From NCBI GenBank assembly GCA_025458755.1, contig JALORT010000183.1, forward strand, positions 1-5,305: a stretch of DNA of 5,305 bases, in the 5' to 3' direction. Below are positions 1 through 4,631 of this stretch, in pieces. The position numbers were made by a program, and so were the translations under genes. Source of the stretch: Methylotetracoccus sp. (GTDB lineage: Bacteria; Pseudomonadota; Gammaproteobacteria; Methylococcales; Methylococcaceae). Within the stretch, counting starts at the first letter, position 1. Every line of letters begins with the position of its first letter. The notes beneath the pieces are model-generated. The model did no database searches and was not told the DNA's origin. It was given only the letters and a program-made list of their open reading frames with translations.

Positions 1-508
1 CAGCGTCGCGTTTGGCCGGTCTATCCCGGTCATACTGCAGGAAACGCTGCTCCGCATCGCGGCTGGGGTCGTAGACGGGTAAGGCTCGCGGAGGCTTCTT
101 GCCGTCGCTGCACATGAACGTCGCCATGATCTCTTGCAGCGACTTGGGCGCGATCGGCGCCATTTCGGGCTGCGGGTTCCGGTACTGGTGCACCGCACCG
201 CCGAACGCAGAATAGTAGGTGCCCGAGTCCGAACCGGCTTCCTTTTTCTCGCAGTCCAAAGTAACGCGGATCTTGCCGCTCCGATAGGCCCCGAAGTCGG
301 CCGTCTGGTCGGTTCGGTAAATCTTCCACACCCGAGCGGTCACTCGTCCCGTTCCGCGGATTCGAAGCATGCTCGATTTTTCCACATAAACCGCAGCGGA
401 ACGGTCTTGATCCGGGTCGGCAGGAACGAACCACCAGTCGGCGGCCGCTGCTTGCCCGGCCAAAGCCATCAAGCAGGCGAACGGAAGGGAGAGGTGCGGA
501 ATCTTCAT
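1..508 (-). CDS. Secreted surface-adhesin E-like protein, 3' end beyond window
   Basis: This frame stays open from an ATG at 506-508 to base 1, so 169 residues are visible and the C-terminus is missing. The product starts with a clean Sec signal peptide: Met-Lys-Ile, a hydrophobic core at about residues 6-18, and an Ala-rich cleavage site at about 20-23. The mature protein would begin DWWFVP. Residues 24-135 look like the surface-adhesin protein E family: an early Trp, a YVEKSS strand near 41-46, a VW near 60, and two cysteines (C86 in TLDC, C133 in FMC) that could form a disulfide in the periplasm or at the surface. A proline- and charge-rich stretch follows (136-169). No close Shine-Dalgarno is visible for this ATG; a GGAGG lies 24 bases upstream (533-537). 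An in-frame ATG at 542-544 would add 12 residues. The 508 start is preferred because it gives a normal signal peptide. The family call rests on recalled pattern and is moderate; the secreted gene itself is well supported. Confidence 0.75.
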   Translation of the reverse strand, partial: MKIPHLSLPFACLMALAGQAAAADWWFVPADPDQDRSAAVYVEKSSMLRIRGTGRVTARVWKIYRTDQTADFGAYRSGKIRVTLDCEKKEAGSDSGTYYSAFGGAVHQYRNPQPEMAPIAPKSLQEIMATFMCSDGKKPPRALPVYDPSRDAEQRFLQYDRDRPAKRDA

Positions 509-537
509 CGCGGACAGTGCGGCTGGCGGCAGCCTCC

Positions 538-558
538 GTTGCATCGCATCGATGCAAC
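538..558. repeat. Perfect 9-bp inverted repeat with 3-base centre
   Basis: The arms GTTGCATCG (538-546) and CGATGCAAC (550-558) are exact reverse complements separated by CAT. The element lies between two minus-strand genes, 30 bases upstream of the ATG of the secreted protein. No T-run follows on either strand, so it is not a classical intrinsic terminator. It could be an operator for a dimeric regulator or a hairpin in the leader of the secreted-protein message. It also contains the alternative in-frame ATG (542-544), so a message starting there would have its start codon inside the stem. Confidence 0.7.
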
Positions 559-595
559 CGTTCTGCCGGACGATGGGGGTCCGATTACGATACTC

Positions 596-856
596 TCAGT
601 GGGGCGGACAGGGGCCGGTGCGGCCGTCGGTGCGTTTCGAAATCAGGAACACCATGGGGGGCGTCGACGTCTTGATGCGGCAATCACGCCGGCATTCAGG
701 GCAGGAGTAAGCCTGCTCTTCCTGGCCGGCCTTATATGAGTAGGATGTCCGCCAGGTGATCTCCACCCGAAAAACGCAACCGCAGAACCCGCAGGTTTGC
801 TGAAAATTGCTCGCCGTGCGAAGCGCATCGCTGGGCGTCAGGCTCGTCGCTGACAT
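596..856 (-). CDS. Small zinc-ribbon protein of unknown function
   Basis: An 86-residue cytoplasmic protein that I do not recognise by name. The start was chosen because GGAGG (862-866 on the plus strand as CCTCC) sits 5 bases before the ATG at 854-856. Longer in-frame starts reaching 1024 have no comparable ribosome site and give implausible sequence. Two cysteine pairs, C22-x2-C25 and C52-x2-C55, are 26 residues apart and fit a treble-clef or zinc-ribbon fold holding one zinc. Two further cysteines, C27 and C59, sit close by. Between the pairs lies VEITWRTSYSYKAGQEEQAY, rich in aromatic and charged residues, as expected for the beta hairpin of a ribbon. The tail after the second pair is basic (RRDCRIKTS) and could bind nucleic acid or a protein partner. 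There is no signal peptide or membrane segment. It is followed 87 bases later by the secreted-protein gene on the same strand and may share its transcript. Zinc binding is an inference from spacing only. Confidence 0.75.
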   Translation of the reverse strand: MSATSLTPSDALRTASNFQQTCGFCGCVFRVEITWRTSYSYKAGQEEQAYSCPECRRDCRIKTSTPPMVFLISKRTDGRTGPCPPH

Positions 857-861
857 ATCAA

Positions 862-866
862 CCTCC
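862..866 (-). promoter_or_regulatory. Ribosome binding site of the zinc-ribbon gene
   Basis: GGAGG on the minus strand, 5 bases before ATG 854-856. It decides the start of the 86-residue protein against the two upstream in-frame ATG codons (MMIES) and the longer frame. Confidence 0.7.
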
Positions 867-1077
867 GGACTCTCGATCATCATGAAATCCGCCGCCCGAG
901 GCCGACCGGCCGGCAGGATGCTGTGGGGAACGCCATCCGCGCCGCCTCTTGAAACGAATCGCCCGAGATTACCGCAAATTCGTGAGTGACAGCGGCCACC
1001 ACCCGTGGCGGACCGTGTTGTCAATACCCGCAGAGTGCGTCGATCCGGATCAAAAGCAGGTTCGACGGGAACGTTCC

Positions 1078-1109
1078 GTCAGCGGGTCCAAACCGCCGCA
1101 CCCGCTGAC
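1078..1109. repeat. 10-bp inverted repeat, possible hairpin
   Basis: The arms GTCAGCGGGT (1078-1087) and ACCCGCTGAC (1100-1109) are exact reverse complements around a 12-base loop. On the plus strand an interrupted T-rich run (GAGTTTATT) follows, which is too weak for a convincing terminator. It directly abuts the GGAACGTTCC palindrome at 1068-1077. It could be an operator pair or a hairpin in a leader transcript. Confidence 0.5.
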
Positions 1110-1532
1110 AGAGTTTATTCCCTTCGCGCAATCTACCACATCCCGCCGGCGATCTGATATTTTTCTAGGCGTGTGGGGCTTGTTCGGTTCACGATCGCGC
1201 TCCTGCGCGCCTGCCCCGACGACGCCACACGGCCATCGTGCGGATAGCCTTGGGACCGGGGAGGCGTCTTGTCGAAAAAATAACTGGACACTGACGACGA
1301 ATACGCGTACCTTCCATGGCAGTTTGTCGCGGCGCAAGAATCGGTCTTCGCCACGAGGATTCGGATTGTCCAGCCAGTCAATGCCTTCCGGCACCTGCTA
1401 AGCCCCGCCTCCTCCTGCCAAGCCTTTTTGGTATCTGTTCTTCACACCGCCGAGAGGCCTCTGCAACCCTCAGGCTCACGCTTCAAACCGTTGCCGCGCC
1501 GGTCGTGGCAAGCACCTTAATGTTATTGTCCT

Positions 1533-1536
1533 GGAG
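1533..1536 (+). promoter_or_regulatory. Ribosome binding site of the RRM protein gene
   Basis: GGAG 5 bases before ATG 1542-1544, separated by an all-T spacer. The unstructured spacer should favour efficient initiation. Confidence 0.65.
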
Positions 1537-1541
1537 TTTTT

Positions 1542-1856
1542 ATGAGTAAGAAATTGTACGTGGGTAACCTGAGCTACAACGTCACCAACCGCGATCTCGA
1601 AACGATGTTTGCGGCGCACGGTACGGTGGAGTCCGCCAATGTCATCATGGATCGCGATTCCGGCCGTTCGAAAGGATTCGGTTTCGTTGAGATGGGTACC
1701 GATCAGCAGGCCAGAGCCGCGATCTCCGCGCTCAACGGCAAGGATTTCGACGGCCGGGATCTGACCGTCAACGAACCGCGGCCGCGCGAAGGGGGAACCG
1801 GCGGCGCTTTCGGCAGCGGCAGCCGCGGTGGCTTTGGCGGGGGCCGCCGCTTCTAA
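1542..1856 (+). CDS. RRM-domain, glycine-tailed RNA-binding protein
   Basis: A 104-residue single-domain RNA-binding protein. Residues 3-79 form one RNA recognition motif (beta-alpha-beta-beta-alpha-beta). RNP2 is LYVGNL (5-10) and RNP1 is KGFGFVEM (44-51), carrying the aromatic residues (Tyr6, Phe46, Phe48) that stack on RNA bases. The acidic/basic loop DRDSGRSKG before RNP1 is typical. The tail from about 82 is a short Gly/Arg/Phe-rich stretch (GGAF, RGGF, GGGRRF) like that of cyanobacterial and proteobacterial Rbp proteins, which are often cold- or stress-induced and act on mRNA in the cytoplasm. The length is normal for the group. The start is fixed by GGAG five bases upstream and by the KLYVGNL beginning expected of the family. 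It is monocistronic: a large gene-poor leader region precedes it and a strong terminator lies 47 bases beyond the TAA. Target RNAs cannot be told from sequence. Confidence 0.95.
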   Translation: MSKKLYVGNLSYNVTNRDLETMFAAHGTVESANVIMDRDSGRSKGFGFVEMGTDQQARAAISALNGKDFDGRDLTVNEPRPREGGTGGAFGSGSRGGFGGGRRF

Positions 1857-1902
1857 TTTCGATCCTGGCCGAGGCACGACAAGCCTGGGTAAAGGTGTGA
1901 TG

Positions 1903-1940
1903 AAAAGCCTGGTGTGCTGAAATGCACACCAGGCTTTTTT
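1903..1940. terminator. Bidirectional intrinsic terminator between convergent genes
   Basis: A perfect 15-bp stem pairs 1903-1917 (AAAAGCCTGGTGTGC) with 1924-1938, around the 6-base loop TGAAAT. On the plus strand the 3' arm ends in six T residues (1935-1940), which serves the RRM gene ending at 1856. On the minus strand the A4 at 1903-1906 gives a T4 end, which serves the hemolysin III-like gene ending at 1969. The stem is GC-rich and its position between convergent genes fits. Confidence 0.93.
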
Positions 1941-1968
1941 GTGGGAACCGCACTCGCTTGTAAGCGTG

Positions 1969-2652
1969 TCAGGTTGACGCATCAGGCGCCGGGACGACCC
2001 GGTCCAGCACCCCGAACAGCAGGCGAAAATGGAAGCCGATGCCGGCGATCACACCGATATGCAGGAACTCGTGAGGCCCAAGCACACCCGGAATGAGCAC
2101 CGGCCAGCGGAGAAATTCCAGCAGCCCGCCCGCAGTGTAGGACAGGCCGCTATAAACCAAAGGCCTGATTAAGCCAAAACCGTACCGGCGCCCAAGCGCG
2201 AGGCCCGAAGCCAAGCCGATCCAGCCGAGGCCCAGGTAGGACGCCAGACCCACTGCCTCCGGAATGCTTTCGAAGAAGATGGCTTTCAGCGTGATCCCTG
2301 TGATCGCCAAAGACCAGATCAGCAGCAGCACACCCCAACGCCCCCATCCGGTGAACAGAATCCAGTGGATCGGCGTGAAACTCCCGGCGATGACTGCAAA
2401 GATCGCTGCATGATCCAGCCGCTGCAGCACTCGATGCGCTGCGCCCCTGGAATCGAGCAGGTGGTAAACGCCGCTCATCGACAGCAGAAAGACGCAGCAG
2501 ACGACGAAGACCCCCAGGACGAACAGGCGGGCGGCATCACCCCTGCCGCGCCGCAGAAGGAAAACCCCTACCACCGCGAAAACGCCGGCACTCAACAAAT
2601 GGGTCAACGAACTGATGGGTTCCGCGAAACCGGGAATGGCGTACGTGTCCAT
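1969..2652 (-). CDS. Hemolysin III / PAQR family seven-helix membrane protein
   Basis: A 227-residue integral inner-membrane protein of the HlyIII/YqfA (PAQR) family. About seven hydrophobic helices are visible, roughly at residues 16-33, 42-62, 80-100, 106-125, 131-153, 160-180 and 196-216. Family metal-site residues are present: S60-x3-H64 (SGVYH), D80 in RLDH, and H194-x3-H198 (HEFLH). The early SSLTH (14-18) and AGSFTP (89-94) motifs are also there. Together they match the zinc-binding, hydrolase-like core described for PAQR receptors. The bacterial members' physiological role is poorly known, and the hemolysin name comes from one Bacillus protein, so toxicity should not be assumed. The start at ATG 2650-2652 (MDTYAIPGFAEP) is where family similarity begins. 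ATG 2686-2688 (MSGSV) would give 239 residues, and a GTG at 2763 would give 264. None of these has a strong Shine-Dalgarno. The gene diverges from the PPi-PFK gene and shares the bidirectional terminator with the RRM gene. Confidence 0.88.
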   Translation of the reverse strand: MDTYAIPGFAEPISSLTHLLSAGVFAVVGVFLLRRGRGDAARLFVLGVFVVCCVFLLSMSGVYHLLDSRGAAHRVLQRLDHAAIFAVIAGSFTPIHWILFTGWGRWGVLLLIWSLAITGITLKAIFFESIPEAVGLASYLGLGWIGLASGLALGRRYGFGLIRPLVYSGLSYTAGGLLEFLRWPVLIPGVLGPHEFLHIGVIAGIGFHFRLLFGVLDRVVPAPDAST

Positions 2653-2947
2653 GGGCCGAAGCAAACCTTTGTCGACGGAGCCGGACATTATCGAATCCGG
2701 GCACGGAAAAAGGAAAAGCGCGGGGACGCTTGAGTCAGGCCGACTCGACCTCGACTGGCGCACAAGCGTCTGAGGCGCCCGAAGCCGCTCTTGTTGTCGC
2801 TGTTGGGCTCGGCTGGGAGTGCGCCGATGGTCGCTCCTCGCGAACCATGGATGTGCAAATCGGCGCCATTTTTTTATAAGATGGGCGTTTTGCGCCAGCG
2901 CCCGACGCTGATTTCCTCAACCTCCAACACCTTCATTTGAGTTCTCC
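2653..2947. other. Divergent intergenic region of hemolysin III-like and PPi-PFK genes
   Basis: About 295 bases separate the starts of the two divergent genes, so promoters in both directions should lie here. It contains an 8-bp inverted repeat, GACGCTTG at 2725-2732 and CAAGCGTC at 2763-2770. A smaller one is nested in it, GAGTC at 2732-2736 and GACTC at 2742-2746. An AT-rich run at 2869-2882 is the best promoter candidate, for the PPi-PFK gene. Frames crossing this region lack ribosome sites and do not resemble proteins. No convincing minus-strand promoter was found. Confidence 0.5.
2852..2880 (+). promoter_or_regulatory. Candidate sigma70-type promoter for the PPi-PFK gene
   Basis: TATAAG (2875-2880) matches the -10 consensus at five of six bases and lies in an AT-rich run within otherwise GC-rich DNA. 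TGTGCA (2852-2857), 17 bases upstream, matches -35 at only three of six. Transcription would start near 2887 and give a leader of about 60 bases. The -10 is attractive but the -35 is weak, so an activator or another sigma factor may be involved. Confidence 0.35.
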
Positions 2948-4177
2948 ATGAACAAGCCAAAGAAAGTCGCGATCCTCACCGCCGGTGGTCTGGCCCCTTG
3001 CCTAAGTTCAGCCATTGGCAGCCTGATCGAGCGTTACACGGAGATCGATCCGAGCATCGAAATCATCTGCTATCGCGGCGGCTACAAAGGACTGCTGCTG
3101 GGCGATTCCTACAAGGTGACCCCGGAAGTCCGCGCGAAGGCGGGCTTATTGCACCGCTATGGCGGATCACCCATCGGCAACAGCCGCGTGAAGCTGACCA
3201 ATGTCAAAGACTGCGTGAAACGAGGCCTGGTGAAGGAAGGCCAGGACCCGCAGAAGGTCGCCGCCGACCAGTTGGTCAAGGATGGGGTGGACATCCTGCA
3301 TACGATTGGTGGAGACGACACCAACACTGCTGCTGCGGACCTGGCTGCATTTCTGGCGAAGAATGATTATGGCCTGACGGTCATCGGCCTTCCGAAGACG
3401 GTCGACAACGACGTGTTCCCGATCAAGCAATCGCTGGGCGCGTGGACCGCCGCGGAGCAGGGCGCCCGCTATTTCTGGAACGTCGTGGCAGAGAACAACA
3501 GCAATCCGAGGATGCTGATCGTCCACGAAGTGATGGGCCGCAACTGCGGATGGCTGACCGCGGCCACTGCGCAGGAATACCGGAAACTCCTGGATCGCGC
3601 CGAATGGCTGCCGGAGTTGGGCCTGTCCCGGGAATCCTACGAGGTGCACGGCGTGTTCATCCCGGAAATGGAAGTCGATCTTGCCGCAGAAGCGAAGCGC
3701 CTGCGCGCCGTCATGGATGACGTCGACTGCGTGAACATCTTCATCTCGGAGGGCGCCGGGGTCGAGGCGATCGTCGCCGAGCTTCAGGCCAAAGGACAGG
3801 AAGTACCGCGGGACGCGTTCGGCCATATCAAGCTCGACGCCGTGAACCCGGGAAAGTGGTTCGGCGAGCAGTTCGCCGCGATGATCGGCGCCGAGAAGAC
3901 GCTGGTGCAGAAGTCGGGCTATTTCGCGCGAGCCGCTGCGGCCAATGTGGAAGACATCCGCCTGATCAAGTCGTGCGCCGACTTGGCCGTCGAGTGTGCG
4001 TTCCGCCGCGAGTCCGGTGTGATGGGCCACGACGAAGACAACGACAACGTGCTTCGTGCCATCGAATTTCCGCGTATCAAGGGCGGCAAGCCGTTCGACA
4101 TCGATACCCCTTGGTTCACCCAAACCCTCGCGGCTATCGGCCAGACCAAGGGCGCCAAAGTTTCGGTGGCTCATTGA
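2948..4177 (+). CDS. pfp: Pyrophosphate-dependent 6-phosphofructokinase (PPi-PFK)
   Basis: A 409-residue cytoplasmic enzyme that interconverts fructose 6-phosphate and fructose 1,6-bisphosphate using PPi/Pi. Because the reaction is reversible it serves both glycolysis and gluconeogenesis. Motifs of the PFK superfamily appear in order: the N-terminal phosphate loop TAGGLAPCLSS (11-21), GGDDT (121-125), PKTVDND with catalytic D153 (149-155), MGRNCG (196-201), IPE (238-240) and the substrate-side stretch GYFARAAAANVED (324-336). Two residues mark PPi use. Asp124 in GGDDT replaces the Gly of the ATP enzymes, whose motif is GGDGS/T, and Lys150 in PKT replaces Gly of PGTIDND. The length fits the homodimeric long proteobacterial clade rather than the 320-residue ATP enzyme. 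The ATG at 2948 gives the usual family N-terminus, although the upstream TGAG is a weak ribosome site. The gene diverges from the hemolysin III-like gene and is followed by the ibaG-like gene after 143 bases. No proton-pyrophosphatase gene, its partner in some methylotrophs, is in this window. Confidence 0.96.
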   Translation: MNKPKKVAILTAGGLAPCLSSAIGSLIERYTEIDPSIEIICYRGGYKGLLLGDSYKVTPEVRAKAGLLHRYGGSPIGNSRVKLTNVKDCVKRGLVKEGQDPQKVAADQLVKDGVDILHTIGGDDTNTAAADLAAFLAKNDYGLTVIGLPKTVDNDVFPIKQSLGAWTAAEQGARYFWNVVAENNSNPRMLIVHEVMGRNCGWLTAATAQEYRKLLDRAEWLPELGLSRESYEVHGVFIPEMEVDLAAEAKRLRAVMDDVDCVNIFISEGAGVEAIVAELQAKGQEVPRDAFGHIKLDAVNPGKWFGEQFAAMIGAEKTLVQKSGYFARAAAANVEDIRLIKSCADLAVECAFRRESGVMGHDEDNDNVLRAIEFPRIKGGKPFDIDTPWFTQTLAAIGQTKGAKVSVAH

Positions 4178-4182
4178 AGGTC

Positions 4183-4221
4183 AGTGCTCGGTATCCCTTT
4201 CAACGAGGGGTATCGGGCACT
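4183..4221 (+). terminator. 15-bp wobble-containing hairpin after the PPi-PFK gene
   Basis: The arms 4183-4197 (AGTGCTCGGTATCCC) and 4207-4221 (GGGGTATCGGGCACT) pair along all 15 positions in plus-strand RNA, with three G-U wobbles and a 9-base loop. The hairpin starts 5 bases after the stop codon. Only a short, broken T-run follows (CTTTG at 4222-4226), so it is at best a leaky terminator. It may instead be an attenuator, a 3'-end stabiliser for the PPi-PFK message, or a processing site before the ibaG-like gene. On the minus strand the three wobbles become A-C mismatches, so any function belongs to the plus-strand transcript. Confidence 0.55.
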
Positions 4222-4308
4222 CTTTGCTCGGTCCGGAGACAACCACAGAGCCGAAGAGGCAGCACGGCAGGCCGCCCGCACTGTCTGCCCTTCTCCAATT
4301 CACAAAAT

Positions 4309-4313
4309 GGGAG
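4309..4313 (+). promoter_or_regulatory. Ribosome binding site of the ibaG-like gene
   Basis: GGGAG, 7 bases before ATG 4321-4323. It fixes the start of the BolA-family protein and shows independent translation from the PPi-PFK gene. Confidence 0.6.
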
Positions 4314-4320
4314 ACCCGCG

Positions 4321-4593
4321 ATGGAAATCAGCGAAATCCGCGCGTTGATCGAGGCCGTCGTGCCCGATTGCCGTATCAGCGTGGAAGGCGAAGGCTGCAA
4401 TTTTTCGATCACCGTGGTCAGCCCGGCGTTCGAGGGCTTGACCACGGTGCGACGCCACCAGAAGGTGCTCGGGGCCATCCAGCAGCCGTTAGCCACCGGC
4501 GCGCTGCACGCGATTTCGGTGAAAGCTTACACCCCGGAAGAGTGGGACCAGCGGCAGCCGTCCAACGCCGCCGCATCACCGCCAGCGGGCTGA
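4321..4593 (+). CDS. ibaG: BolA-family protein, IbaG-like
   Basis: A 90-residue cytoplasmic protein of the BolA/IbaG family. Its members partner monothiol glutaredoxins in handling [2Fe-2S] clusters and respond to acid or envelope stress. The class II KH-like fold is recognisable: helix 1 at about 3-14 (EISEIRALIEAVV), a strand with EGEGCNFSITVVS (22-34), and the FEGLTTVRRHQKVLGAI helix region (38-53). The signature end ALHAISVKAYTPEEW (61-75), with conserved His63, closes the fold. That ending is closer to IbaG (YrbA) than to BolA itself. Cys26 lies in the variable loop where family members may carry an extra cluster ligand. The last 15 residues form a low-complexity Pro/Ala/Ser tail, a little longer than the E. 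coli protein. The start is supported by GGGAG 7 bases upstream. The gene lies 143 bases after the PPi-PFK gene on the same strand, may be partly co-transcribed past the hairpin, and converges on hflC. In many proteobacteria ibaG sits beside cell-envelope genes, so this placement differs. Confidence 0.9.
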   Translation: MEISEIRALIEAVVPDCRISVEGEGCNFSITVVSPAFEGLTTVRRHQKVLGAIQQPLATGALHAISVKAYTPEEWDQRQPSNAAASPPAG

Positions 4594-4631
4594 TCGGCCC
4601 GCCGCCCGCCCGGTACCTCCGGATCACGGGT

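Larger units (their letters stand above)
857..1541. other. Gene-poor stretch with several palindromes
   Basis: About 685 bases between the minus-strand zinc-ribbon gene and the plus-strand RRM gene. The two genes diverge, so both promoters should lie here. Several open frames cross it, but none has a ribosome site, recognisable domain or protein-like composition throughout. The most protein-like piece is a minus-strand GTG frame from 1394, plausible only for its first 35-40 codons. The stretch holds a 10-bp palindrome at 1042-1051 (GATCCGGATC), another at 1068-1077 (GGAACGTTCC), a hairpin at 1078-1109 and a palindrome at 1453-1462 (AGAGGCCTCT). A perfect TTGACA lies on the minus strand (1019-1024) but has no good -10 partner. 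I cannot place either promoter with confidence. Confidence 0.5.

Noticed and set aside
30..557. Minus-strand open frame of 175 codons at the left edge
   Set aside because: It is out of frame with the secreted protein, which has a signal peptide, paired cysteines and family-like sequence. This frame is Arg-rich shadow sequence.
134..739. Plus-strand open frame of 201 codons
   Set aside because: It runs antisense across two better-supported minus-strand genes and shows no protein-like motifs.
857..1024. N-terminal extension of the zinc-ribbon protein to an ATG at 1024
   Set aside because: The GGAGG five bases before ATG 856 fixes a shorter start, and the extension is Arg/Gly-rich without structure.
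1019..1024. Perfect -35 hexamer TTGACA on the minus strand
   Set aside because: At 16-18 bases spacing the downstream hexamers (near TGGTGG) do not resemble TATAAT, so no promoter is called.
949..1401. Plus-strand open frame of 150 codons in the gene-poor stretch
   Set aside because: Composition is Ser/Arg/Pro-rich, there is no ribosome site, and no domain is recognisable.
3167..4174. Long minus-strand open frame of 335 codons opposite the PPi-PFK gene
   Set aside because: It is a mirror of a GC-rich coding frame, has no ribosome site or recognisable domain, and the plus-strand PPi-PFK is certain.
4594..4631. Possible terminator between the convergent ibaG-like and hflC genes
   Set aside because: Only short GGCCC/GGGCC matches are present, with no sound stem and no T-run.
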